NCBI GenBank assembly: GCA_934667475.1
Contig: CAKUMB010000001.1
Location: 1 to 64,000 of the forward strand
Source of the DNA: an uncultured Muribaculaceae bacterium
GTDB lineage: Bacteria; Bacteroidota; Bacteroidia; Bacteroidales; Muribaculaceae
Length of the DNA stretch: 64,000 nucleotides
Direction: 5' to 3'
Made by a program: the position numbers and the translations under genes. Below the pieces are notes generated by a model, which made no database searches, was not told the DNA's origin, and saw only the letters and a list, made by a program, of their open reading frames with translations. Below are positions 50,307 through 59,128 of this stretch, piece after piece (the stretch's first letter is position 1; every line of letters starts with the position of its first letter).

Positions 50307-51416
50307 TCACAGCGTGCGCACCGCTTTGCCTATGATGTGGCTTTCGGGCACGAAGCCCCAGTAGCGAGAGTCGAGCGACTGGTCACGGTTGTCGCCCATC
50401 ACCCAGTAGTAGTCCATCTTAAAGGTGTAGTAGCGGGCTGGCTTGCCGTTGATGCAGATTGCGCCACCGCGCACCTCCAGCGAGTTGCCCTCGTAATTCT
50501 TTATGCAGCGGGCATACAGCGGCAGGCAGCGCAGAGTGAGGCGCAGAGTGGCGCCTTTGCGGGGAATCCACACGGGGCCGTAGTGGCTGCGGGTCCAGTG
50601 GCGCCACGGCTGGCTGGGCGGATACAGCAGAGCCTGTTCGGACATGGGCGGCCTCAGCACCTCTATTATCCACGGAAACCGCTTGGGCTGCTCGCGCAGC
50701 CTGACGGCCGACAGCGGAATCTGGTAAGTGGGCAGCGGGCGTCCCATGGAGTCGATTTGCAGGCCCATGATTTTCATTGCCGTGGTGTCGGTGCCGCGCA
50801 CCGTGGCCACCTGCCGCTCGTCGGGCCCTACGCCCAAGTAGCGCCACTCCTCGGCGCTGATGCGGCGGCCGTCGGTCTGGATTATGTAGTTGTGGCGCGC
50901 GCTGGCCGGCTCGGGCACAATGCGGCCTCCGGCCCTCACGGTGTCGCCGCTCACGCTCACCCACTCGCCCGGCAGCCCCACAATGCGCTTCATGTAGGGC
51001 TCACGACTGCTCACCGGTCGGTATTCAACGCTGCCATATAGGCCCGACAGCACCCGGTTGCGCCCATACACCTGCTGCAGGCCGTAGAAGTCGGTGCCCT
51101 GGCACCGGGTGGCCACGGTGTCGCCCGCGGGAAAGTTAAACACCACCACATCGCCGCGCCTTAGCGTGCCAATACCCGGCAGCCGCCTGTAGTCCATCTC
51201 CAGGCCGGCCAGCACCATGGGCAGCCTTGCCCCAAAGGCGGTCTTGTCGACCCACACGCGCGTGCCCACGCCGTAGGTGTCGGTCATCGACGGCGACTGC
51301 ACACGATAGGGCTGCCCCACAAAAGCATACACGGCCCACCCCGCAGCAGCCACGCCCAAAAGGGCAGCAATGCAGGGGCGGACCACACGCCACGTTTGCC
51401 TGATTATGCTTGACAT
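50307..51416 (-). CDS. lepB: signal peptidase I, short form
   Basis: A 369-residue paralogue of the neighbouring signal peptidase. One membrane helix (IAALLGVAAAGWAVYAFVG), catalytic Ser43 (VQSPSMTDT), FNFPAGDTVATRC, Lys143 (YMKRIVGLPGEWVS) and the C-terminal YYWVMGDNRDQSLDSRYWG. The last ~65 residues are nearly the same as in the long form, while the rest differs much more. Start at MSSIIRQTW (51416), preceded by 74 bases after ldcA. Two signal peptidases in tandem may divide the load of exported proteins; both look catalytically intact. Confidence 0.93.
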   Translation of the reverse strand: MSSIIRQTWRVVRPCIAALLGVAAAGWAVYAFVGQPYRVQSPSMTDTYGVGTRVWVDKTAFGARLPMVLAGLEMDYRRLPGIGTLRRGDVVVFNFPAGDTVATRCQGTDFYGLQQVYGRNRVLSGLYGSVEYRPVSSREPYMKRIVGLPGEWVSVSGDTVRAGGRIVPEPASARHNYIIQTDGRRISAEEWRYLGVGPDERQVATVRGTDTTAMKIMGLQIDSMGRPLPTYQIPLSAVRLREQPKRFPWIIEVLRPPMSEQALLYPPSQPWRHWTRSHYGPVWIPRKGATLRLTLRCLPLYARCIKNYEGNSLEVRGGAICINGKPARYYTFKMDYYWVMGDNRDQSLDSRYWGFVPESHIIGKAVRTL

Positions 51417-51490
51417 ATCGATAAATCTCCCTTCATTTCTATATGTTTTTAAACTGATTGCAGTGCCGCGCCAGGGCGGCATTAATGAAA

Positions 51491-52435
51491 CTAAAAAGGC
51501 CTGTGCTGGACAAGGCGCACACCGCCAGCAGTGACGGCAAGGGTGGTCTCGGCACCCTCGACGAGCGGCAAATTGCGGTCGACGTGCCCAACGGGGAAGT
51601 CAAACGCCACGGGATAGGCATACGGGGCCACCATCTGCTCCACCATATGGCGCATGGCCGTGCCCTGGGCATTGTCGCGGTAGTTGGTGAACTGGCCCAC
51701 CAGCAGTCCGGCCAGCCGCGGCAGTATTCCGGCCAGCCGCAAAGAGTGCAGCATGCGCTCAACGCGATACACGCTTTCGCCAATGTCTTCGACAAACAGG
51801 ATATTGCCCGGCTTCAGCAAATTGAAATCGGTGGGCACAAGAGCCGACAGCACTGCCAGATTGCCGCCAGTGAGCTGGGCCGTGACGGTGCCTATGCGGT
51901 TGGCAGGCGACGGCGGCAGGCTGTAGTCTGGCCACGGACCGCCAGTGACTATGCTGTGAACCCAGCCGCTCACCTCGCCCTCAGTGCCGTGCTCGGTGAG
52001 GTGCTTGGCCATGGGGGCGTGCAAACTCATCACGCCTGCGTGGTGCATGGCCGCGTGCAGTGCCGACACATCGCTGAAGCCCACCAGCCACTTTGGGTCG
52101 GCGGCAATGGCGGCATAGTCGAGGCTGTCGATTAGCTGCACCGCGCCATAGCCGCCGCGGTTGCACACAATGGCGCGCACTTCGGGGCTGCGCAAAGCCC
52201 AGTTAAAGTCGGCCAGACGCTCGGCCTGCGTGCCGCTGTAGTTGATGACACCGCCAAACGCGCCATAGCGTCCGCGGCAGTGAGCCGACTCAACACCCCT
52301 CAGCCCCCACTGGCGCAACGCACCCGCGGCACCTGTGATGCGCTCGGGCGCCACCGCACCGGCCGGCGACACAAGCGCCACAGCCTGGCCAGCCGCCACA
52401 CTGCAAGGCACCCTTAAAGCCGCCGGCGCCGTCAT
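51491..52435 (-). CDS. ldcA: LD-carboxypeptidase (peptidase S66)
   Basis: A 314-residue serine peptidase that removes the terminal D-alanine from murein tetrapeptides during peptidoglycan recycling. The N-terminal domain has VALVSPAG and CNRGGYGA; the nucleophile Ser is in VGFSDVSALH, the Glu in LFVEDIGE and the His in FPVGHVDRNLPL. No signal peptide, so cytosolic. The ATG overlaps the stop of the upstream radical SAM gene (ATGA), suggesting one transcript that continues to the signal peptidases. Confidence 0.92.
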   Translation of the reverse strand: MTAPAALRVPCSVAAGQAVALVSPAGAVAPERITGAAGALRQWGLRGVESAHCRGRYGAFGGVINYSGTQAERLADFNWALRSPEVRAIVCNRGGYGAVQLIDSLDYAAIAADPKWLVGFSDVSALHAAMHHAGVMSLHAPMAKHLTEHGTEGEVSGWVHSIVTGGPWPDYSLPPSPANRIGTVTAQLTGGNLAVLSALVPTDFNLLKPGNILFVEDIGESVYRVERMLHSLRLAGILPRLAGLLVGQFTNYRDNAQGTAMRHMVEQMVAPYAYPVAFDFPVGHVDRNLPLVEGAETTLAVTAGGVRLVQHRPF

Positions 52436-53211
52436 GCGTTGACCTGCACTTTGATGCCAACCTCGCTTATGCGGCGGCCTATGGCCTCAAGCTCTTCGCG
52501 CGGCACTTTCTCGAGATGCTCCTCGGGAGTTTTGCGGTCGATGGAGTATATCATCACCTCCTGCGGCCCGATGCGCTTGTAGGCATCGATAAGGGCATCG
52601 ATTTCGGCAGGAGTGGTGTTGTCGATGCGTTCGCCGTCGTGCTCGCCGCGCAGTATCATGGTTTGCACTATGCACTTGCCGCCATACTCTGCCAAATCTT
52701 CGATAATGCCAGCCGGCAGCACGTTGGCCGATGCGGGCCGATTGATGAGGCGCATGGTGTGGGCCACGGCCGAGTCGAGTTTAAGAATGTTGTTGTCCAC
52801 CGTGAGCAGGGCCTGCTTCACGCGCGGTTTGGCGGCCATGGTGGCATTGCTGAGCACACTCACCTTGGCCTGCGGGTAATACTGGTCGCGCAACACCGTC
52901 ACATCGTGCACTATTTCCTTGAAATTGGGGTGCAGCGTGGGCTCGCCGTTGCCCGAGAAGGTGATCACATCGAGGCTGTCGCCGTTGGCCTGCATCTGCT
53001 TTAGTTTGTCGCGCAGCTGGCGCTTCACCGTGTCGCGCGAGGGAATGCCGGTGGTGCCTGCGCCCTGGGCATTGTAGCCCGCCTCGCAATACAGGCAGTC
53101 GAACGAACAGATTTTGCCGTCGTTTGGCATCAGGTTCACGCCCAGCGACACCCCCAGCCTGCGGCTGTGGATGGGACCGAATATGGTGGAATGGAATAAT
53201 ACTGTTTGCAT
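52432..53211 (-). CDS. radical SAM protein (COG0731-like)
   Basis: A 259-residue radical S-adenosylmethionine protein. The cluster-binding motif is CSFDCLYC (CX3CX2C) near residue 35, after HSRRLGVSLGVNLMP; SGNGEPTLHPNF is the SAM-binding GGE-like motif. The family (COG0731, called Fe-S oxidoreductase) includes tRNA wyosine-type proteins, but the bacterial members are mostly of unknown role. It shares a 4-base overlap with ldcA and follows the GT4 gene after 25 bases. Confidence 0.9.
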   Translation of the reverse strand: MQTVLFHSTIFGPIHSRRLGVSLGVNLMPNDGKICSFDCLYCEAGYNAQGAGTTGIPSRDTVKRQLRDKLKQMQANGDSLDVITFSGNGEPTLHPNFKEIVHDVTVLRDQYYPQAKVSVLSNATMAAKPRVKQALLTVDNNILKLDSAVAHTMRLINRPASANVLPAGIIEDLAEYGGKCIVQTMILRGEHDGERIDNTTPAEIDALIDAYKRIGPQEVMIYSIDRKTPEEHLEKVPREELEAIGRRISEVGIKVQVNA

Positions 53212-53236
53212 ATTATATGTTGATTCTTTGGATTGT

Positions 53237-54469
53237 TTACTTCATAAGGCCCGACAGCAGGGCCGAGTATTGAGCTGCCACGGCAGCGCCGTCGAAGTGG
53301 TGGAGCGCATAGCGGTGCTGCTGTTCGCGCCCGAGTCCGCAGCCGGCGGCCCACTCAATGCCTGCGGCAATGTCGGCAGGACTGAGGGTGCCGCTCACAT
53401 AGCCGTTTTGGCGGTGCTTCACTATGTCGGCCTGCCCGCCCATGCCAGTGGTGACTGGCACGCAGCCGCTGGCCAGGCCTTCGGCCAGAGTGTAGCCAAA
53501 CGACTCATAGCGCGATGTGGACAGCACTATGTCGGCGTTTTGCATTATGCGGTTCACGTCGCTGCGGTAGCCCAGATAGGTGTGCGGCACGGCTATCTGG
53601 CCCAGCAGCGACTCATCGCGCAGCGCTCCGTAGAGCACTATGTGGAGCTTTTTGGCCAATTGCGGATTGTGGGCGGCGATGTGGCGGGTGGCCTCAATCA
53701 GCAGGTCGAAGCCCTTCACGGGGTCGTCGAGCCGCGCCGCACCCATCGCAGCCACAAGGGCGTCGGGGCCGGCCGGGCACACATCGGCGTCGTGGCGGCG
53801 GCCGAATTCAAACTCACTGGCATCGATGGGATTGGCAATCACGCTTATGCTGGCGTCGCGCATGAGCGAACTCTGGCGGCAGCAGTCGGCCAGCCAGTGG
53901 CTCACGGCCACAAAGTGGATGGGAACATCGGCATACAGCCGCTGCTTGGCCCGCTGCACGGCGGTGCTCAAATCGGCGCCTTTGGCTCCCGTGAGCGGGC
54001 ATGCCTGGCACATCTGGCGGTAGCGGCGGCACTCGTAGGCATGGTGACACACGCCGGTGCAGTTCCACATGTCGTGCATCACCCACACAATGGGCTTGCG
54101 CAGCGCGGCCAGACGCCTGATGCCGGCCACCGACAGCGTGCCCTGGTTAATCCAGTTGAGCACTATGGCATCGGCACTGCGCACCCACGGGTGGGCGGCT
54201 GCGTTGAGCCCCCACGAGGCATCGTCGATTTTAAACAGGGTGTCGCGGTTTAGCCCGTTGCGCACAAATATGCCCAGCCGCTCGGCCAGGAAACACCCCT
54301 TTATGGCAAGCCGGCTGCCCAGCAAGGCCACATTGGGGTCGGTGCCGCGCTTGTCGGCCACCAGCATGCGCGCATCGATGCCGCTATGGCGCATGGCACG
54401 CATAAGCCGCGCCGACGCCACTGCCGCGCCGCCCAGCGAGTCGCTGCGGTTAATCAAGACCACTTTCAT
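53237..54469 (-). CDS. GT4-family glycosyltransferase
   Basis: A 410-residue GT-B glycosyltransferase (group 1). The N-terminal part starts KVVLINRSDSLGGAAVAS, the acceptor side; the donor side has VAAMGAARLDDPVKGFDLLIEA and the nucleotide-sugar site SRYESFGYTLAEGLASGCVPV with the conserved E-x7-E. A Cys/His cluster (CTGVCHHAYECRRYRQMCQAC) in the first domain is typical of a subset of these enzymes. I start it at the ATG at 54469; an in-frame GTG at 54487 overlapping the upstream stop is possible. It probably adds a sugar to a surface glycan. Confidence 0.9.
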   Translation of the reverse strand: MKVVLINRSDSLGGAAVASARLMRAMRHSGIDARMLVADKRGTDPNVALLGSRLAIKGCFLAERLGIFVRNGLNRDTLFKIDDASWGLNAAAHPWVRSADAIVLNWINQGTLSVAGIRRLAALRKPIVWVMHDMWNCTGVCHHAYECRRYRQMCQACPLTGAKGADLSTAVQRAKQRLYADVPIHFVAVSHWLADCCRQSSLMRDASISVIANPIDASEFEFGRRHDADVCPAGPDALVAAMGAARLDDPVKGFDLLIEATRHIAAHNPQLAKKLHIVLYGALRDESLLGQIAVPHTYLGYRSDVNRIMQNADIVLSTSRYESFGYTLAEGLASGCVPVTTGMGGQADIVKHRQNGYVSGTLSPADIAAGIEWAAGCGLGREQQHRYALHHFDGAAVAAQYSALLSGLMK

Positions 54470-54483
54470 AGCCGCACCGTTTT

Positions 54484-54999
54484 TCACATCAGGTTGAAGT
54501 CTTCGAGCATCTCTTCGATGTCAAACTTCGACATCGACCGCTTCTCTTCGAGTTGCTTGGCCATGGCTTCCATAGCCGTGCGCACCTCATTGTTGCTGAA
54601 CACGTTCACGAGGTTGACGAAGTCTTTGTCAAACAAAGCCTCCACCTCGTCCTTCTCGAGTTGGCAGCTCTCCTTGCCCTGTTCGCAAGCTGCGTCGAGC
54701 AGCTGCTTGCGCAGCTTGCGGTCCACGTGGCCGCGGTCGAGCACCATTTTGCGGCAAATGGTGTTGGCCAGCACCAGCCCCACCGAAATGCGGTAGTTGG
54801 CCACTATATGTTTCCACGAGGCCGTGGCCGGGACGCGCGGATTGCCGGCAAAAAAGAATTCAGGCGTGAACTTCACGCAGTCGAGCCCGTCGGCATCTAT
54901 TGTGACACCTGCGAAGAGGTGACCGGCCTCAAACATCGACAGTCCGAGGGCCATGCCTGCCACGCCGTAGCTTTTGTCTTCTTCGCTCCTGTATTTCAT
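54484..54999 (-). CDS. conserved hypothetical cytosolic protein
   Basis: A 171-residue protein without signal peptide or membrane helix. The first part (YGVAGMALGLSMFEAGHLFAGV) is glycine- and alanine-rich; the middle has HIVANYRISVGLVLANTICRKMV and the C-terminal half is highly charged and helical (KRSMSKFDIEEMLEDFNLM). I recognise no family. It lies directly before the GT4 gene (the GTG start option would overlap its stop) and is preceded by 80 bases to the RNase H end. Function unknown. Confidence 0.7.
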   Translation of the reverse strand: MKYRSEEDKSYGVAGMALGLSMFEAGHLFAGVTIDADGLDCVKFTPEFFFAGNPRVPATASWKHIVANYRISVGLVLANTICRKMVLDRGHVDRKLRKQLLDAACEQGKESCQLEKDEVEALFDKDFVNLVNVFSNNEVRTAMEAMAKQLEEKRSMSKFDIEEMLEDFNLM

Positions 55000-55079
55000 A
55001 ATTCAGAGTGTTGTGTTATATTGTGTTATGCTATAGTCATATATATACCCACTTTGCCTGCAAAAGCTGTGCCAACCAG

Positions 55080-55730
55080 CTATTTCCGGCCAAAATCGGC
55101 AGGAATCTCACCCCATTTGTCAGTTTGCCACTTTAGTATGGGGTTGGTGTAGGTGTGCGTGGCCAGCCAGTGCTCGGCGCGGGCCACCACATCGTGCAGG
55201 CGGGCGTTGGCCGCCGTGCGCGTTAGCTTGGTCTTGCACTTGCCGCCGCGCACCCACAGCTGCCCCACCCGGCTGTCGCTGTAGATGGGCACGTTGCCGC
55301 GCCCCTGCTGCTGCAGCAGCGCCAGGGCATGCACAATGGCCAGAAACTCGCCCACATTGTTGGTGCCATGCTCAAACGGCCCCACCCTGAACAGCTCTAT
55401 GCCACTCTTCACATCCACGCCGCGGTATTCCATGCGGCCCGGATTGCCACTGCACGCGGCGTCGACGGCGATGCTGTCGGTCACTATCTCGGGAATGGCG
55501 TCGTAGTTGATGCTGCCGCCCGTGGGAGCCGTGGCTATGGCGCGCAGCACGCCCATGTCGTTGTCGCCGGCGCGAAAGGCGTTGATAGCCGCCGTTTGCG
55601 ACGGGTAGCCCTTGTATTTAGCCCCGGGAAAGCCGCTGACGCGCGCCTCGCACTCCTCCCACGAGTCGCACACACCGGGTTCGCGCCCCTGCCACACCAC
55701 ATACCATTTGCGTTTGTTGCTGCCTGCCAT
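55080..55730 (-). CDS. rnhA: ribonuclease H1 with N-terminal viroplasmin-like domain
   Basis: A 216-residue RNase H cutting RNA in RNA-DNA hybrids. The N-terminal ~50 residues (WYVVWQGREPGVCDSWEECE, then SGFPGAKYKGYPS) are the hybrid-binding/viroplasmin domain. The catalytic domain has the acidic residues in IAVDAACSGNPG, GTNNVGEFLAIVHAL and PIYSDSRVGQLWV; the last Asp is in the short C-terminus (QTDKWGEIPADFGR). Start at MAGSNKRKW (55730), behind a minus-strand -7 element. Gene and aroK are divergent. Confidence 0.93.
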   Translation of the reverse strand: MAGSNKRKWYVVWQGREPGVCDSWEECEARVSGFPGAKYKGYPSQTAAINAFRAGDNDMGVLRAIATAPTGGSINYDAIPEIVTDSIAVDAACSGNPGRMEYRGVDVKSGIELFRVGPFEHGTNNVGEFLAIVHALALLQQQGRGNVPIYSDSRVGQLWVRGGKCKTKLTRTAANARLHDVVARAEHWLATHTYTNPILKWQTDKWGEIPADFGRK

Positions 55731-55758
55731 ATTATTCTTGATTTTCGAGTTTAGTTTG

Positions 55759-55766
55759 CAAATATA
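55759..55766 (-). promoter_or_regulatory. -7 element of the RNase H gene
   Basis: TATATTTG on the minus strand, 29 bases before the RNase H ATG. No clear -33 element. Confidence 0.45.
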
Positions 55767-55820
55767 CGAAAAAGCGCGTGCGTTTTTGCCCTGCCACCCA
55801 CGGGAATGAATTCTTTTGTG

Positions 55821-55828
55821 TATTTTTG
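55821..55828 (+). promoter_or_regulatory. -7 element of aroK
   Basis: TATTTTTG, 43 bases before the aroK ATG at 55872. It supports that start over the earlier in-frame ATG at 55806, which would precede the promoter. Confidence 0.5.
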
Positions 55829-55871
55829 CAGCATGCAGCAGCATCGCGGCAGAAACAAACAGATTTTTCGC

Positions 55872-56417
55872 ATGAACACTATATTTTTGATTGGATACAT
55901 GGGTTGCGGCAAGACCACACTGGGGCGCGCACTGGCCGCCGAAGCCGGCATGGACTTCCTCGACCTCGACGAATACATCGAAGAGAAGTATGAAACCACA
56001 ATCACCGACCTGTTTGCCCGCATGGGCGAAAGCCGATACCGCCAACTTGAACGCGAGGCGCTGATTGAGGTGGCCGGACGCACGGGCATGGTGATATCGA
56101 CCGGCGGCGGCACTCCGTGCCACTTCGACAACATGGACATAATGAACCGCAGCGGGCTCACGATATGGCTACAGACGTCGGCCGAGCGGCTGGCCCTGCG
56201 CCTGTGCCTGCCCGGACAGCGGCACAACCGCCCGCTCATAGCCAACCTCAGCGACGACGAGGTGCTGGCCACTGTGAAGAAGGCACTGGCCGACCGCGAG
56301 CAGTATTACGGCAAGGCACAACTCAGGTTCGACTCCACCAATATCGAGACGGCGGCACAGACCACGGCCACGGCGCGTGTGCTGCACCAGCTGCTGGCAC
56401 AAGGCGGAGTACTATAG
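55872..56417 (+). CDS. aroK: shikimate kinase
   Basis: A 181-residue kinase making shikimate-3-phosphate in the aromatic amino acid pathway. Walker A is GYMGCGKTTLGRAL, the shikimate-binding segment is FLDLDEYIEE, and STGGGTPCHFDNMDIM and the lid arginines in RHNRPLIANLSDDE are typical. Length is normal. Its final codons CTA TAG are shared base by base with those of the convergent gene (see findings). Confidence 0.95.
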   Translation: MNTIFLIGYMGCGKTTLGRALAAEAGMDFLDLDEYIEEKYETTITDLFARMGESRYRQLEREALIEVAGRTGMVISTGGGTPCHFDNMDIMNRSGLTIWLQTSAERLALRLCLPGQRHNRPLIANLSDDEVLATVKKALADREQYYGKAQLRFDSTNIETAAQTTATARVLHQLLAQGGVL

Positions 56418-57419
56418 CCAGCCGGCCTTGCGATACCACTCAATGGCCTCGTGCACGCCTTGCTCGAGCGAGTAGCGAGGGCTGAAGCCGAAGTCGCGCT
56501 TGGCGTCGCTCACGTCGCACAGCCAGTTGCGCTGGCGCAAAATCTTGTATTTGTCGCTGTTGAGGGTGCTCGTTTTCAGCCGCATTTTGCTCCACCAGCC
56601 CACCACAAAGCACACTACGCGCACCAGCCACAGCGGGCACACCACAGGCAGCACCAGCCGCTTGTGCAGCTCGCGGGCCACAATGGCGCGGAACTCGCGC
56701 TGGGTGTAGCTGCGCTCCTCGCTTATGAAGTAGGCGCGGCGCAGCGGGCCGCGCTCAAGGGCATCCATCACGGCGCACGCGAGGTCTTTCACATAGATGA
56801 ATGTGAGCATCTGCCGCTTGAAGCCCACGCTGAAGTCAAACCCCATCTTTATGCTTTTCATCATCAGATAGTAGTCGCGCTCGTGCGGGCCATACACGCC
56901 CGTGCACCGGAATATGGTGTATGGCACCTGGCTCTGCATCTGCAGGTAGGTTTCGGCCTTGAGCTTCGACACACCGTAGCGCGTGTTGGGATTGGGAATG
57001 TCGGTAGAGCGGAACGGGGTGTAGTGCTTGTCGTCGCCCTGCCCCATCACGCTGAGGCTGCTCATCAGCAGAAACACCTCGGGCACGGCATCGGTCTCGG
57101 TGAGCACCTGCAGCAGCAGGCGCATGTAGCCACAGTTGATGCGGTCGAAATCCATATAGTTGGCAGCCTTGGTGGCGCCAAGGTTGTGCACCACATAGTC
57201 CCACTTGCCATTCTGCTCCACAGCTGTCTGGATGGCCTGCTTCAGCGCATCGTGGCTGGTGAAGTCGAGTTCGATGAAGTGAATGCGCCCGTCGGTGAGA
57301 AACTCGCGGCTGGTGGTGCTGCGCACTGCGGCCCACGTTTCGTAGCCGCGCTTCAGAGCCTCGGCCACCAGATAACCGCCTATGAAGCCTCCGGCGCCGG
57401 TTATAAGAATCTTCTTCAT
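56412..57419 (-). CDS. NAD-dependent epimerase/dehydratase family protein
   Basis: A 335-residue extended short-chain dehydrogenase. The nucleotide-binding motif is ITGAGGFIGGYLV, the catalytic Tyr/Lys pair is YGVSKLKAE and the Ser is in LLMSSLSVMG. It resembles UDP-sugar epimerases/dehydratases; the substrate is not evident. It lies in a cluster with GT4 and GT9 glycosyltransferases and a DUF4254 gene, so a role in a surface sugar is probable. Its start overlaps the GT9 stop by 4 bases (ATGA). Confidence 0.9.
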   Translation of the reverse strand: MKKILITGAGGFIGGYLVAEALKRGYETWAAVRSTTSREFLTDGRIHFIELDFTSHDALKQAIQTAVEQNGKWDYVVHNLGATKAANYMDFDRINCGYMRLLLQVLTETDAVPEVFLLMSSLSVMGQGDDKHYTPFRSTDIPNPNTRYGVSKLKAETYLQMQSQVPYTIFRCTGVYGPHERDYYLMMKSIKMGFDFSVGFKRQMLTFIYVKDLACAVMDALERGPLRRAYFISEERSYTQREFRAIVARELHKRLVLPVVCPLWLVRVVCFVVGWWSKMRLKTSTLNSDKYKILRQRNWLCDVSDAKRDFGFSPRYSLEQGVHEAIEWYRKAGWL

Positions 57420-58489
57420 TTTTGTCGTTGCATTACTTTAATCACACTCTGCACCACCGCATGCGGGTCAATGCCCGTGAGGCAGCGGTAGTCGCCGTGG
57501 CGGCACGGCTTTTGTCCAAACACCGAGCAGGGGCGGCACGGCAGGTCGAGCTGCACGGCATCGCCTTCGCTCTGGTTCCAGCCCATGAATCCGCACCAGG
57601 GGTGGGTGGCGCCCCACACACTCACTGCGGGCAAGCCCACAAGCGAGGCCAGGTGCATGTTGGCCGAATCCATGGTGAGCATCACATCGCAGCGGCTCAG
57701 CAGCCCATACTCGTCGGCAAATCCATGCTTTATGCCCGCAATTGATGTGGCCACGCCGCTGTGGCGGGCGGCAATGCCGTCGAGCGCGCGGCGCTCACTG
57801 TCGCCGCCGCCCATCAGAAACAGGTGCACACTTGGCAGTGCCGCCAGCGCATCGATCACCTGCGTCATGAGCGGCAGCGGATACACCTTGCCCTGGTGCT
57901 GCGAAAACGGCGCTATGGCAATCCACCTCTCACCACTCGGCTTCTCACCGCGCGCAAGCACGCCGGGCTGCAGCGGGCCGTATTGCGCAATCGACACAAA
58001 GTCGTCGGCCGGCAAGCAGAGGCCCAGCCGACTCAGCACCGCGAGGTAGCGCTGGTGCGATGTGGGCAGCTGGCACCTAAGGCGACCGCTGGTGAGGGCC
58101 TTCTTCTGGGCGCGGCCCTTGTGAATGCGCGCCACGCGGCGGCCGTGCAGTGCCATGCTCAGGTCGATGGTCCACGAGCGCATCACACTGTGAAGGTCGG
58201 CCACGTCGGTCACGCCATAGTCGCGGCGCATACGGGCCGCCAGACGCCACATGCCGCGCAAGCCGCGGTACTCACCCTTGACATCGGCCGCCACTATGGT
58301 GAGGTTGGGCGGGCAGTTGACCATCACTCCTGCCGTCGCACCCTTGCGCGTAAGCATCACAAAGCTCACATCGGGATTGGCCGCGCACACCGGATACAGC
58401 ACCGGCACGGCAATGGCCACATCGCCCAGCGCCGAAAACCGCGTGACCAGCACCGTGCGGCCGCTGGCCGGACGGCTATTTTTTGCCAT
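57416..58489 (-). CDS. glycosyltransferase family 9 (heptosyltransferase-like)
   Basis: A 357-residue GT9 enzyme related to lipopolysaccharide heptosyltransferases. VTRFSALGDVAIAVPVLYPV is the N-terminal glycine-rich acceptor-site region; the C-terminal half has IAPFSQHQGKVYPLP, LTMDSANMHLASLVGLPAVS and VWGATHPWCGF, the GT9 donor-site pattern. The Cys-rich end (CRPCSVFGQKPCRHGDYRC) is common in Bacteroidales members. Sandwiched with overlapping ends between the DUF4254 gene (14 bases) and the epimerase (4 bases), so one operon. Confidence 0.92.
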   Translation of the reverse strand: MAKNSRPASGRTVLVTRFSALGDVAIAVPVLYPVCAANPDVSFVMLTRKGATAGVMVNCPPNLTIVAADVKGEYRGLRGMWRLAARMRRDYGVTDVADLHSVMRSWTIDLSMALHGRRVARIHKGRAQKKALTSGRLRCQLPTSHQRYLAVLSRLGLCLPADDFVSIAQYGPLQPGVLARGEKPSGERWIAIAPFSQHQGKVYPLPLMTQVIDALAALPSVHLFLMGGGDSERRALDGIAARHSGVATSIAGIKHGFADEYGLLSRCDVMLTMDSANMHLASLVGLPAVSVWGATHPWCGFMGWNQSEGDAVQLDLPCRPCSVFGQKPCRHGDYRCLTGIDPHAVVQSVIKVMQRQK

Positions 58490-59081
58490 ACAGCACCGGA
58501 TTGGTGTCGGGATCGTTATACATCTTCATCTGGCGGTACACCTTCATATATTTGCGGCCGGCGGCAATGTCGCCGAGCAGCTGCGCGATGGCGGTGCTCA
58601 GGTCGGTGCGCTGCTCAAGCAGCACGGCCAGCTTGGCGCGGCAGCGGGCCACGTGCTCGGCCGAGGCGTCGGTGCGCTCGGCCTCCTCGCGCATATGGTA
58701 TATTTTCAGCGCCAGAATGCTCAGGCGGTCGATGGCCCACGCCGGGCTCTCGGTGTTGATGGTGGCGTCGGCAGCGGGCTTCACGCTGACATAAAGGTTG
58801 CGGAAATAGGTGTCTATTTTCTCCACCAGGTCGGTGCGGTCCTGGTTCGACTTGTCGATGCGTCGCTTGAGAGCAAGCGCAGCCACGGGGTCGATTTGAG
58901 GGTCGCGGATAATATCCTCCAGGTGCCACTGCACGGTGTCGATCCAGTTTTTCACAAACAGGTCGGCCTCAATTGAGCCTTCGGGATAGGGATTGGCCAC
59001 CTTGGCGTCGACATCGTCGGTGCGGTGGTAAAGGGCCACCGTGGAGTCGAATATCTTGTTGCAGTTGTCTACGAAGTTCAT
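58476..59081 (-). CDS. DUF4254 domain protein
   Basis: A 201-residue all-helical soluble protein starting at MNFVDNCNKIF (59081). Characteristic pieces: HRTDDVDAKVANPYPEGSIE, KNWIDTVQWHLEDIIRDP, LKRRIDKSNQDRTDLVEKID and LSILALKIYHMREEAER. In Bacteroidales it is a regular partner of GT9 heptosyltransferase genes, as here (14-base overlap). Molecular function is not known. Confidence 0.88.
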   Translation of the reverse strand: MNFVDNCNKIFDSTVALYHRTDDVDAKVANPYPEGSIEADLFVKNWIDTVQWHLEDIIRDPQIDPVAALALKRRIDKSNQDRTDLVEKIDTYFRNLYVSVKPAADATINTESPAWAIDRLSILALKIYHMREEAERTDASAEHVARCRAKLAVLLEQRTDLSTAIAQLLGDIAAGRKYMKVYRQMKMYNDPDTNPVLYGKK

Positions 59082-59128
59082 ATATGCGTAAGTTTTATAT
59101 ATATAATTGGTGTTTAGGGGGGAATAAA

